Source: Robertkochia flava (GTDB lineage: Bacteria; Bacteroidota; Bacteroidia; Flavobacteriales; Flavobacteriaceae). From it: DNA of 64,000 nt. The position numbers were made by a program, and so were the translations under genes. The stretch lies in NCBI RefSeq assembly GCF_020166515.1, contig NZ_JAINZT010000007.1:1-64000 (forward strand), written 5' to 3'. The notes below the pieces were generated by a model. It made no database searches, had not been told where the DNA came from, and saw nothing but the letters and a program-made list of their open reading frames with translations. This document shows, piece after piece, positions 45,099 to 54,261 of the stretch; position 1 is the first letter of the stretch, and the number at the start of each line of letters is the position of its first letter.

Positions 45099-45796
45099 AG
45101 ATTACGATTGTGCCGACTTCCGGAGAAATCAGGATTAAAGAATACAGCAAATTGCAGACGGTCGTAGTTGCGGCCCGTAAAATGGTTTTTCAGAAAGCCC
45201 AACTGCAGGCTGAGGTCCGGACGTAATTTATAACCCAGGGCCCCGTACAACCTGTTCTGGCCAAAGAGGGGTTGCTGTAAGTTAATAAATATTTCATCGT
45301 AAAAATTCAGAAACCACTTTTCATTCAGCGGATAGGTGAGTTGCAGGCGGTATCGGGCCCGATGCTGGGTATCGGATCTTCCGTATTGCTCGAGGAATCG
45401 CTGTTCGAGTCTGTAGCGGTGTTCAAATGCAATATCGCCCAGGGAGTTTTTGAGTATAAATTGCTGAAAGATCCGGTGTTCAAAACTTTTCTTTTCCCCT
45501 TCAAATTCTTCGAATTCCGTATCGGTGTCGATATAGGCGTAACCCAAAGTGGCTATGGCGTTTGCTGCAATATGGAAATTGGCTCCGGTACGCAGCAGCA
45601 TCTGATTGAAATTACCGGCCACCTCGTAGTACCGGAATTGCGCCTCGGTATGAATACTCCATTTTTCCGAAATCCTGTTGGTTCCGAAATACATATACCA
45701 TGCCCCCAGGCGGTCTTCTCCGGTATCCTGGGCAATGGCAGCGCTATGACCCGAAAGTAAAAGAGCCAGAAAAAGGCAGGTTAAGAATCTTTTCAT
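45095..45796 (-). CDS. DUF2490 outer-membrane protein
   Basis: A 233-residue protein with a signal peptide (MKRFLTCLFL ... AIAQ) and antiparallel strands ending in LQFAVFFNPDF, as outer-membrane barrels do. The order WYMYFGTNRISEKWSIHTEAQFRYYE ... EHRYRLEQRF is typical of DUF2490. Function unknown. First gene of a two-gene operon with the hydrolase-OsmC fusion. Confidence 0.85.
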   Translation of the reverse strand: MKRFLTCLFLALLLSGHSAAIAQDTGEDRLGAWYMYFGTNRISEKWSIHTEAQFRYYEVAGNFNQMLLRTGANFHIAANAIATLGYAYIDTDTEFEEFEGEKKSFEHRIFQQFILKNSLGDIAFEHRYRLEQRFLEQYGRSDTQHRARYRLQLTYPLNEKWFLNFYDEIFINLQQPLFGQNRLYGALGYKLRPDLSLQLGFLKNHFTGRNYDRLQFAVFFNPDFSGSRHNRNL

Positions 45797-45817
45797 CGCT
45801 TCACATTGTTATGGGTT

Positions 45818-45853
45818 AAAAAAAATCCTGCCTGTACCGGAGTACAGGCAGGA
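45818..45853 (-). terminator. Terminator of the S9 peptidase gene
   Basis: TCCTGCCTGTAC (45826-45837) and GTACAGGCAGGA (45842-45853) form a perfect 12-base stem with a 4-base loop; the minus strand continues into TTTTTTTT. It lies 21 bases after the S9 peptidase stop and so isolates the DUF2490 operon. Confidence 0.92.
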
Positions 45854-45874
45854 CCTAAGTTGTTACATCCTGAA

Positions 45875-47815
45875 TCAGGATTCCGGGATGTCTTTACTGT
45901 TCTTCATGTCGGGATCTGCAGGCTCCTTTTTCAGGTAGGTGTCCAGAAAGGTGAGGATAGATTGATATGCTCTGATCTCATTCTCCTTTTTATTAAATCC
46001 ATGGCCTTCATCTTCAAAAAGTACATATTCCACAGGGACACCATTGGCTTTTACCCCTGCAACGATCTCATCCGACTCCACCTGAAGTACCCTTGGATCC
46101 TGTCCGCCCTGAAGTACCAACAGGGGTTTTGTTACCTGTTCGGTATGGAATAGCGGGGAAATGGCTCTTAGCCGTACAGAATCTGCAGAATTCGGGTCTC
46201 CCATTTCCTGGTACAAGGCATCCTTAAAGGATTCCCACCATGGCGGTATGCTTCTCAGGGTACGGATCCAGTTGGTTACCCCAAACAGATTGACCCCGAC
46301 CTCGAATTCTTCAGGAGCAAAGGTCATGGCGGCCATAGTCATATATCCGCCATAGGAACCTCCCAGGATACCGATCTTTTCGGCATCGATATTATTTTGG
46401 GAAGCCAGCCAGTCTTTTCCGGCAATACAATCCTTCAGGTCTTTATCCCCGTGGTTCTGGTCATCCATGCGGTAAAAGGTCTTCCCATATCCGCTGCTCC
46501 CCCTGTTATTTACGGCCAAAACCGCATACCCGTGGTTAACCAGGTATTGAATGGTAGAAGAATAATTTTGTCTGGACTGGCCTCCGGGTCCTCCGTGAAC
46601 CCAAACGATTGCCGGTACTTTATGTTCGGCAGTGGCTTGATGAGGTTCGTAATAGATGGCCGGAATCTCAAGGCTGTCAAAGGAAGGATATCTGATGACT
46701 TTTGCTGCTACAAGGTCTTCCTGGTTAATAGCCGGATTCAGCACGTCTGTTAACTGTTGTAGTGACCCGTCTTCAGGGTGGTAAGCCCAGGTGTTGGTTG
46801 GGGTGTGAGACCCGCCAACGCTTAACAGCATGCTGCTCTCATCTCTGGAAAAACGCACCCCGTTGATAAAGGCATCATCGAATTCCGGTAAATCCAGGGT
46901 TTCCCCGGTGTTTACCCGGGTAACGATCACCTTCGACCTGGCATCCTCGTTGATGCTGGTAATGCTGTAATTCCCGTCATGACTAAAACCAAAACCATTG
47001 ATGTCCCAGTTTTCTTCTCTTACCTTCTCCCTGCTTCCGGATGCGATGTCATACTTCACGAGGTAACTGAATTCAGAGCCCTCGTCTGTGGTGTAGTACA
47101 AAGCACTGTTATCCGGTGCAAAATCCTGGGGACTATTCCCCGATTGGTTCTCATTGATCTGTACGGCCTCGCCGGTTTCCAGGTTCAGAAGAAACAAATC
47201 GCTATCATTGGTGTTGATAGGTTTTACATAGGCAAGGTATTTCTCGTCAGATGAAAGTGCACTGATCTGAACCCCCTCCTTATTGGTGAATACGGCTTCT
47301 GATGCATAGGTTTCCGTATCCATCTTAAAGAGGTCCATCTGGCGGGAATCCCTTTCATTACTCATGTAATAAAACGCATCCCCATCTTTACTCCATCCCC
47401 AGAAAAGCGCTCTTACTCCTTCAGCAGGTGTAAGCCGTTTAATTTCACTACTATCCTTGACAAAAATCTTGAAGATCTCATCCCCATTGTTGTCCATTCG
47501 GAAAAGTACCCTGTCGTCTTTTGGGAAATACGATATTCCCCAGGCTGAGGTACTGTCTGATTGTGTGATAGGTTCCGGTGCTCCTCCGGTAGAAGGAATA
47601 CTGTAAAGATTGAAAATACCCGATCGGTTACTGGTAAGCAGTACTTTCGAATTGTCATGATTGAAGCCATTTCCCCAGGCCTCCTCGTTATTCATGAACT
47701 GCTCGATGCTGTACTGCGACACCTCCCGGTTATCAGTTTGAGAACCATCGGCCTTATCCTGCTTACAGGAAAACAGGATAAGACTCAATAGTGTGGTGTA
47801 AAAAAAAGATTTCAT
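45875..47815 (-). CDS. S9 family peptidase lipoprotein (prolyl oligopeptidase-like)
   Basis: A 646-residue serine peptidase. Lipobox LFSC (Cys17) anchors it. Residues about 35-360 form a beta-propeller/WD40-like domain and 390-640 the alpha/beta hydrolase with GILGGSYGGYMTMAAM (Ser), VLQGGQDPRV (Asp) and EDEGHGF (His). It cleaves oligopeptides, of acylaminoacyl- or dipeptidyl-peptidase type. It follows the BNR protein gene by 22 bases and may share its transcript. Confidence 0.92.
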   Translation of the reverse strand: MKSFFYTTLLSLILFSCKQDKADGSQTDNREVSQYSIEQFMNNEEAWGNGFNHDNSKVLLTSNRSGIFNLYSIPSTGGAPEPITQSDSTSAWGISYFPKDDRVLFRMDNNGDEIFKIFVKDSSEIKRLTPAEGVRALFWGWSKDGDAFYYMSNERDSRQMDLFKMDTETYASEAVFTNKEGVQISALSSDEKYLAYVKPINTNDSDLFLLNLETGEAVQINENQSGNSPQDFAPDNSALYYTTDEGSEFSYLVKYDIASGSREKVREENWDINGFGFSHDGNYSITSINEDARSKVIVTRVNTGETLDLPEFDDAFINGVRFSRDESSMLLSVGGSHTPTNTWAYHPEDGSLQQLTDVLNPAINQEDLVAAKVIRYPSFDSLEIPAIYYEPHQATAEHKVPAIVWVHGGPGGQSRQNYSSTIQYLVNHGYAVLAVNNRGSSGYGKTFYRMDDQNHGDKDLKDCIAGKDWLASQNNIDAEKIGILGGSYGGYMTMAAMTFAPEEFEVGVNLFGVTNWIRTLRSIPPWWESFKDALYQEMGDPNSADSVRLRAISPLFHTEQVTKPLLVLQGGQDPRVLQVESDEIVAGVKANGVPVEYVLFEDEGHGFNKKENEIRAYQSILTFLDTYLKKEPADPDMKNSKDIPES

Positions 47816-47837
47816 AATTTATTGGTTTTCAGCTACT

Positions 47838-50800
47838 CTAATCTAAGGAAAAAGTTTTAATCTCCTTAAATCTTTCGATATTTGTAGCTTCCATTTTTTC
47901 GCGATAAGCCGGCCAGTCATTCTTGTAGAACGCATTGGTGTGCTGTACCGTCTGGTCGAGAGCATCCTCAGCCTGTTTCATCAATTGGGTTTCCGTGTCG
48001 GTGATACCGGTCTTTCTGCTGCTCACATACCCTGAAGCCAGGCGGATTCGCGAGGTTACCGTAGGGTCATTGTTACGGGTAATTCCCTGGCGTTTGTCTT
48101 CTTTGCCAAAGATCTCATCAAGGATACTGTCAATCTTCTTAACGATCTCTTCTGAAGCTTCGATCTCTTCCTTAAAGGCCTCCTTATCTTCTTTCTTAAA
48201 ATCATTTTTAAAAGATTCAGCTGTTTTTCGGCTCTCCAGCAGTTGCTGACTAAGGTCGGCAGTGAGTTGCTGCCAGGTTTCCAGCTGTTGTCCGGCCTGG
48301 TATACTTCTTCCAGGTCTGCCATATCATAGTCGATACGTGGATCGGTCTTTACTTCAATGCTGTTTTCAGAGACCTGGTCACCGTAGGTGAGTCTGAGGT
48401 TATAGGTGCCTGGAAGGACTTTTACACCTCCTGGTTCGCGGTTTGATTTGCGTATCCGGCGTGCAGGGCGGTCTGCGCCTTTTTCATCCAGATTCCAAAA
48501 CATTCTGTGAATTCCCTTTTCTTCAGGGGCTTTTTGCTTCAGGGTTCTGATGAGCTTGTCACCTTTAAAGATCTCCAGGGTCAGGCTGTCCCATTTTACT
48601 TCGTTCTCTTGTTGTTCCTGAGTTTCTTCTCCTGTTTCTTTCTCGTTTTTATTTTCATCCGCTTTTTTGGCAGGAGGATTTATGAAGAAGGAGATCATGG
48701 CACCGTCCTGTTTGTTTTCTCCGGCGAACATGGCATCTGCCCCGAACCGGCTTCCTGTGGGTTGCTGGTAGGCTGCATCATATGCTGCCGGCGGGGTGAA
48801 CAAGGCGATCTTACCGTTGAGGACATCTTTATTTGCTGCGATCTCCCTTAGCGGGCGGATGTCATCCAATACCCAGGCTGCACGGCCAAAGGTACCGATA
48901 ACCAGGTCGCCTTCACGTTCCTGTATCGCCAGGTCCTTGGTGGATACCGAAGGGAAGCCCTCGGTCCACTTTTGCCAGTCTTCCCCGGCGTTTAAGGACA
49001 AATAGAGCCCGTCATCGGTGCCCATGAACATCAGTTTCGGTTCTTCGGGATCTTCAATGATCGAAAGAGCGTAGCTTTTTACATCGTTTTCATCCACGAT
49101 ACGTTCCCAGGATTTTCCGTAATTCTTCGTTCTGTAGGCATAAGGGGTGTAGTTGTACCTGCGATAGTCATTAGCAACAAGCAAGGCTTCCCCTTTATTG
49201 GTCTTTGAGGCTTTGATCTGAACGATCCAGCTGCCCTGTGGCAGTCCTTTGATGTTTTTGGTAACCTCGTTCCAGCTTTCACCGCCGTTGGTGGTATAAT
49301 GCACCCTTCCGTCATCGGTACCTGCCCAAAGCATATCTTTTTCAACCGGGGAAGGCTCAATAACCAGGATCGTGGTATAATTTTCTGCTCCTGTAGCATC
49401 CAGGGTGAGTCCTCCACTCTCATCCTGCTTTTGCTTTTCAGGATCATTGGTGGTTAAATCCGGGGAGATCACCTCCCAGGTCAGTCCTTTGTCTGTGCTC
49501 TTGTGCACGAACTGGCTGCCGAAGTAGACCGTAGACGGGTCGAACGGATCCTGACCGATAGCTGCATTCCAGTTGAACCGGAGTTTCATCTCCGGATCCG
49601 GGTGGGTGGGTCGAACGGTGTAGTTATTTCCGGTTTCTGCATCGTATCGCGAGACATAACCCTGCTGGCTCATCGCATAACCGTATCGGGGGTCGTTTTG
49701 ATCGGGAACCACATCAAAGCCATCTCCAAAGGCGATTTCCTGCCAGTAGGAATTGCGAATGCCCTGGTCTTTCCATACATAGGCAGGACCCTTCCATGAA
49801 CCGTTGTCCTGCATTCCTCCGTAAACATTGTATGGAAAGTCGTTATCGGTACTGATGTGGTAGAACTGCGCCACAGGAATGTTTCCTATGAATCTCCAGG
49901 TCTTCCCTCCGTCGTGAGTGATGTTGAGTCCACCGTCGTTTCCATCCATCATAAAACTACCGTCTTCCGGGTGAATCCACCAGGCGTGGTGATCCGGGTG
50001 TACCCCGTTACTCACACCATAGGCCGGCATCAGGGCATCAAAACTTTTTCCTCCGTCTTCTGATACATTCACATAAGTAAAGATGGAGTAGAGGCGATTT
50101 TCATTTTCCGGGTCAACCGCCAGGTCGGAATAATAGAAGGGACGGTTACCGATCTCCTCCTTATCGTTCACTTTTTTCCATTTAAAACCACCATCCGTAC
50201 TTTTGTAAAGGGCGTTCTTTTTAGATTCAATCAGGGCATAGACAATATTGGGCTTGTTCCTGGCCATGGCCAGTCCGATACGTCCGAGTTCTCCCTTGGG
50301 AAGTCCGTCTTTCTCCGTGAGTTTTTTCCAGTTTTTACCTCCGTCATGCGTGAGATAGAGACCACTGCCTTCTCCTCCGGATTTAAAAAACCAGGGGTCT
50401 CTTTTGTGTTCCCACATGGCGGCTATAAGTTTATTGGGATTCGAAGGATCCATGATCAGTTCTGCAGCTCCTGTTCTGTTATTTACAAAAAGGATCTTTT
50501 CCCAGCTCTGTCCGCCGTCAGTAGTTTTATAAATACCGCGTTCCGGATGCTCTCCCCAGGGAGATCCTATCGCAGCCACGTACACGGTGTTGGGATTTTC
50601 AGGGTCAATGATCACCCGGTGGATATGACGGGTTTCTTCCAGACCCATGGAGGTCCATGATTTCCCTCCGTCGAGTGATTTGTAAATACCGTACCCACCG
50701 TTGAGACTGTTTCTGGGGTTACCTTCTCCGGTACCTACCCAGATCACAGAGGGATTGGATTGCTGAATGGCTACTGCCCCGATAGATGCGGTAACCTCCT

Positions 50801-51044
50801 TTTCGAAAACAGGTTCCCATTTGATGCCTCCGGAAGTAGATTTCCACAATCCTCCGGAAGCGGTACCCACGTACATAATATCCGGGTTTTCTGTAACCAC
50901 ATCAATGGTGGTGACACGTCCGCTCATCCCGCCCGGACCAATATTTCTGGGTTTCATGTCCTGAACCAGGTCCATTGAAAAATCCTGGGCAAAACACATA
51001 AGTGATGCGAAGAGCATCACTCCTGTAGTAAAAAAGTTTCTCAT
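47838..51044 (-). CDS. Large secreted BNR/VPS10-like propeller protein
   Basis: A 1068-residue protein with a signal peptide ending MCFAQ. Residues about 30-760 hold many Asp-box (BNR) repeats such as DGGKSWTS, DGGQSWEK, NGGESWNE and AGEDWQKW, the plan of sortilin/VPS10 or sialidase propellers, but no sialidase active-site set is evident. The last 300 residues have a Lys/Glu-rich segment (KKADENKNEKETGEET) and a helical end. Often called a glycosyl hydrolase by annotation; binding or peptidase-helper roles are as likely. Inverted repeat upstream at 51054. Confidence 0.85.
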   Translation of the reverse strand: MRNFFTTGVMLFASLMCFAQDFSMDLVQDMKPRNIGPGGMSGRVTTIDVVTENPDIMYVGTASGGLWKSTSGGIKWEPVFEKEVTASIGAVAIQQSNPSVIWVGTGEGNPRNSLNGGYGIYKSLDGGKSWTSMGLEETRHIHRVIIDPENPNTVYVAAIGSPWGEHPERGIYKTTDGGQSWEKILFVNNRTGAAELIMDPSNPNKLIAAMWEHKRDPWFFKSGGEGSGLYLTHDGGKNWKKLTEKDGLPKGELGRIGLAMARNKPNIVYALIESKKNALYKSTDGGFKWKKVNDKEEIGNRPFYYSDLAVDPENENRLYSIFTYVNVSEDGGKSFDALMPAYGVSNGVHPDHHAWWIHPEDGSFMMDGNDGGLNITHDGGKTWRFIGNIPVAQFYHISTDNDFPYNVYGGMQDNGSWKGPAYVWKDQGIRNSYWQEIAFGDGFDVVPDQNDPRYGYAMSQQGYVSRYDAETGNNYTVRPTHPDPEMKLRFNWNAAIGQDPFDPSTVYFGSQFVHKSTDKGLTWEVISPDLTTNDPEKQKQDESGGLTLDATGAENYTTILVIEPSPVEKDMLWAGTDDGRVHYTTNGGESWNEVTKNIKGLPQGSWIVQIKASKTNKGEALLVANDYRRYNYTPYAYRTKNYGKSWERIVDENDVKSYALSIIEDPEEPKLMFMGTDDGLYLSLNAGEDWQKWTEGFPSVSTKDLAIQEREGDLVIGTFGRAAWVLDDIRPLREIAANKDVLNGKIALFTPPAAYDAAYQQPTGSRFGADAMFAGENKQDGAMISFFINPPAKKADENKNEKETGEETQEQQENEVKWDSLTLEIFKGDKLIRTLKQKAPEEKGIHRMFWNLDEKGADRPARRIRKSNREPGGVKVLPGTYNLRLTYGDQVSENSIEVKTDPRIDYDMADLEEVYQAGQQLETWQQLTADLSQQLLESRKTAESFKNDFKKEDKEAFKEEIEASEEIVKKIDSILDEIFGKEDKRQGITRNNDPTVTSRIRLASGYVSSRKTGITDTETQLMKQAEDALDQTVQHTNAFYKNDWPAYREKMEATNIERFKEIKTFSLD

Positions 51045-51053
51045 AGAGTAAGA

Positions 51054-51084
51054 TTCGTTATTTTTTCAGCACTAAAATAACGAA
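51054..51084. promoter_or_regulatory. 11-base-arm inverted repeat before the BNR gene
   Basis: TTCGTTATTTT (51054-51064) and AAAATAACGAA (51074-51084), spacer of nine. It lies 10 bases before the BNR protein start and so may be in its leader RNA or be an operator. Confidence 0.5.
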
Positions 51085-51129
51085 AACTCCTGCAGTAACT
51101 CTTAAAGACCTGTTAAGGGATGCTGCGAA

Positions 51130-52767
51130 TTACAATTGTTTGCTCACCACCAGGTAGTCGCGGTCTACGGTGAATGAAGCCACCTTCTCTGTAAGTGGCA
51201 TTTCTTTCCAGGTGGCGGTGGGGAAGATCCAGTCGGTGTGGCCGTTGAGGGTTACTTCCAGCGGCATATCGAATCCATTGACAATGTCGGTATAGCGGTA
51301 GCGCAGGGTATTGCCCTGTAATTCGTATTCAAATACGGGGATACGGGTGTCTCTGAGATACTGGTTGAAAAAAGCGGAAAGGTCTTTTCCGGTTTTTTCC
51401 GACAGGTAAGCTTCCACCTGGGCAGAACTCACGGTTTGATGGTAAAAGTCTTTATTCAATCCTCTTAGAATGTTGCGCCACTGTTGGTCGTCTTCCACCA
51501 GTTGCCGCAGGGTGTGCAGCATATTGGCCCCCTTGTAATACATATCGCCGGAGCCCTCATGATTTACATGGTAAACGCCAATAATGGGTTTGTCGTTCAG
51601 GATATTCTTCCGGGTTCCGGTAACATAGTCGGCACCGGCCTCTTTTCCGTGAAAATATTCCACGAAAAGGCTTTCGGAATAAGCGGTAAAGCTCTCGTGG
51701 ATCCACATGTCTGCGATGTCAATATTGGTAATGTTGTTGGCAAACCACTCGTGTCCGGATTCATGCACGATTATAAAATCGAACTTGAGGCCCCAGCCCG
51801 ATCCGGAAAGATCGGTGCCTCTGTAACCGTTCTGGTAACCGTTTCCGTAGGTTACAGAACTCTGATGTTCCATCCCAAGATAGGGGACCTCTACAAGTTT
51901 GTATCCATCTTCGTAAAAAGGATAGGGGCCAAACCAGTGTTCAAATGCTTCCATGGTTTGAGCAGCCTGTTTAAAATGTTCTCTGGCCTTTTCCAAATTG
52001 TAGGACAATACATAATAATTCATATCCAGCGGGCCTTTCTCTCCCTGGTAGACTTCTCCGAAGCCTACATAATCGCCTATGTTAATGTTTACCCCGTAAT
52101 TGTTTATCGGATTGGTTACCCCCCAATGGAAGGTTCTTTTCTTATTGATTTTGTCGTGATCGATACCCAGCAGCCTTCCGTTGGAAACATCTACCAGGCG
52201 TTCCGGTACGGTCACACTGATCTTCATGCTGTCTGCCTCGTCGTACATATGATCCTTATTGGGCCACCATACACTGGCGCCAAGTCCCTGGCAGGAGGTG
52301 GCGATAAAATCCTCGTCATTGCGATCTTCCTTCCAGGATAATCCTCCATCCCAAGGGGCCCGAACCGCCTCTTTGGGGTGGCCGGAATAAAATACCCTGA
52401 TCTCCTGGATACTGCCACTGTCTGCCACCTTTTCAAGATGAATGAAATGGGCATTGCCTTCAGACTCGACCTTAAGGGCTTTCCCTTCCTGTTCTACCCG
52501 GTCGATCTTCATGGGTTCCTGGAGGTCAACCTGGAGGACCCGTCCCGGTTTTAAAGCGGTAAATGCGATGAGATTACTCCCGGTGATCATTTTTTCTTCC
52601 GGTAACACTTCGATGTCCAGGTGGTAATAATTCAGGTCCCACCATTCCCGTTCAGGGGTTATACTCCCTCTTAGGGTGTCTTGTCGGGTAAACTGCTGTT
52701 CTTCTTTAAAGAGTTGTGCCTGGGTAAGCAGTGGAAGGATCAAAAGCAGGTAGCATATATTTTTCAT
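51130..52767 (-). CDS. Secreted M1 family aminopeptidase
   Basis: A 545-residue zinc peptidase with a signal peptide ending LTQAQ. The zinc site is HESGHEW followed 18 residues later by the ligand Glu in MWIHESFTAYSE. An N-terminal beta domain precedes it (residues 40-230). The protein stops soon after the catalytic domain (SAQVEAYLSEKTGKDLSAFF), so the long C-terminal helical domain of ERAP or PepN types is missing; a short form is common in Bacteroidetes. Acts on extracellular peptides. Confidence 0.92.
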   Translation of the reverse strand: MKNICYLLLILPLLTQAQLFKEEQQFTRQDTLRGSITPEREWWDLNYYHLDIEVLPEEKMITGSNLIAFTALKPGRVLQVDLQEPMKIDRVEQEGKALKVESEGNAHFIHLEKVADSGSIQEIRVFYSGHPKEAVRAPWDGGLSWKEDRNDEDFIATSCQGLGASVWWPNKDHMYDEADSMKISVTVPERLVDVSNGRLLGIDHDKINKKRTFHWGVTNPINNYGVNINIGDYVGFGEVYQGEKGPLDMNYYVLSYNLEKAREHFKQAAQTMEAFEHWFGPYPFYEDGYKLVEVPYLGMEHQSSVTYGNGYQNGYRGTDLSGSGWGLKFDFIIVHESGHEWFANNITNIDIADMWIHESFTAYSESLFVEYFHGKEAGADYVTGTRKNILNDKPIIGVYHVNHEGSGDMYYKGANMLHTLRQLVEDDQQWRNILRGLNKDFYHQTVSSAQVEAYLSEKTGKDLSAFFNQYLRDTRIPVFEYELQGNTLRYRYTDIVNGFDMPLEVTLNGHTDWIFPTATWKEMPLTEKVASFTVDRDYLVVSKQL

Positions 52768-52816
52768 AGGACGAACTTGTGTGCTGTAAAAATATCACAT
52801 TCTTTTTATTTGACAG

Positions 52817-52846
52817 AAAAAAGGCCTTTCCGTGAAGAAAGGCCTT
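52817..52846 (-). terminator. Terminator of the M28-FN3 peptidase gene
   Basis: AAGGCCTTTC (52821-52830) and GAAAGGCCTT (52837-52846) around a 6-base loop; on the minus strand it is followed by TTTTC. It lies between the peptidase stop and the M1 gene, so the M1 gene needs its own promoter. Confidence 0.85.
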
Positions 52847-52867
52847 ATGTTTTTTATGTATCAGGTG

Positions 52868-54205
52868 CTAGTCCCTGATGATACCTCCCGGAAAGCTCAC
52901 TACGCTTTCATTGCCATTCTCATCAACGGCAGTTACGCCAAAGAAGAAATTATCGATTACGATCCCCTCCAGGGTATATGCTGTAACATCACCAACGTAC
53001 CGGCTGTGGTCCCATGTTGGGCTGGTGGTATCTCTCCAGTAGATCTTATACCCGGAAGCGCCTTCTACCTTATCCCAGCTCAGTTTGGCTGCGGGTTCCA
53101 CGATGCCTCCGATCTTCACATTATCCGGTGCAGGAGGCGCCCAGGCAATGGAGGCGAGATTGATAGCATTCACTGCGGTGAGTTTGGCAGCATATTCAAA
53201 ATTGACGTGTTTTACCACATCGCCATACTCAATGCCATTCTCGGTGCGCAGGTCCTGGTGTTGCTGGGTGTAATTCTCATGGGCTTCCATAATACGCAGT
53301 CCGGCAAAGCCGGCATCGTTAAAGGGGCGGTGGTGGCCCCCACGACCAAAACGGTCGAGCCTGTAAATGAGCATGGGGTTCATTTCCGGCATATAGGTCT
53401 TAGTGGTTCTGTACACGTACCTTGCCAGCTGGCGACTGATGCCGTCGACTTCCCCTCCGAAGAAACGTCGGGCGCGACGCTGCTGTTCGGTTTCCGTAGG
53501 TGGTACAGGTTCTGAAAAGATCCTGAAATCCCGGTTACTCACCACGCCGTCTACCCCCCGGATATTCCCGATCATGTCATTATTAAAAATGCCTATTATA
53601 TTCCAGTTCTGCTCCTTGGCATAGGCGGCAAGGCCTTTACCACCGAACAATCCCTGTTCTTCCCCGGAAAGTCCGGTAAAGATGATACTATGCTCAAACT
53701 CGTAATCTTTAAGAACACGCGCGGCCTCGATGGTACCGGCCATCCCACTGGCATTATCGTTGGCCCCAGGGGCATCAGAGGTGTTATCGTTGGGGTCAGA
53801 TACCCTGGAGTCGATGTCTCCACTCATGATAATAAAGTTGTTCGGGTACTTGGTTCCTCTTTTAATAGCCACCACATTCACTACCCAAACATTTTCAAAG
53901 ATCCTGTCGTTACTGCCTTTTTCCACGAGATTCTTCTGGTAGAAAACTTCCAGGCAGTTGTTACAACTTTCTGAGATCCGGTCAAATTCGGCTTTGATCC
54001 AGCGGCGGGCAGCACCAATTCCCCTGGTATCGGAGACCGTATCGCTCAGGGTGTGCCGGGTACCAAAATTGGCCAGGATACGAATATCACTTTCTATTCT
54101 TTCAGGAGAGACCTGGTCTATGATCTCGTAGATTTTCGGGTTTAACTGGGCAGAGCTCCAGCAGGTTACCAGGATGGCAACAGCAGTCAATAGGTAAGTT
54201 TTCAT
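52868..54205 (-). CDS. Secreted M28 metallopeptidase with a C-terminal FN3 domain
   Basis: A 445-residue protein with a signal peptide ending CWSSAQ. Catalytic residues: SGDIDSR (in place of the usual His-Asp box), GANDNASGMAG (Asp), SGEEQGLFG (Glu-Glu), NDMIGN (Asp), and GHHRPFNDAGF. Residues 355-440 form a fibronectin type III module (AAKLSWDKVEGASGYKIYWRD). The His in the first motif seems replaced by Asp, so zinc coordination may differ from the other M28 enzyme at 34504. Confidence 0.87.
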   Translation of the reverse strand: MKTYLLTAVAILVTCWSSAQLNPKIYEIIDQVSPERIESDIRILANFGTRHTLSDTVSDTRGIGAARRWIKAEFDRISESCNNCLEVFYQKNLVEKGSNDRIFENVWVVNVVAIKRGTKYPNNFIIMSGDIDSRVSDPNDNTSDAPGANDNASGMAGTIEAARVLKDYEFEHSIIFTGLSGEEQGLFGGKGLAAYAKEQNWNIIGIFNNDMIGNIRGVDGVVSNRDFRIFSEPVPPTETEQQRRARRFFGGEVDGISRQLARYVYRTTKTYMPEMNPMLIYRLDRFGRGGHHRPFNDAGFAGLRIMEAHENYTQQHQDLRTENGIEYGDVVKHVNFEYAAKLTAVNAINLASIAWAPPAPDNVKIGGIVEPAAKLSWDKVEGASGYKIYWRDTTSPTWDHSRYVGDVTAYTLEGIVIDNFFFGVTAVDENGNESVVSFPGGIIRD

Positions 54206-54261
54206 GTAAGTTTTTTGGTTAAAAATATAAATTCCTTCAGAAATGACTTAATAAAGTGCGT

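Noticed and set aside
47838-51044. Sialidase
   Set aside because: Asp boxes are present but the Arg triad and catalytic Tyr/Glu set could not be found; called a BNR/VPS10-like protein instead.
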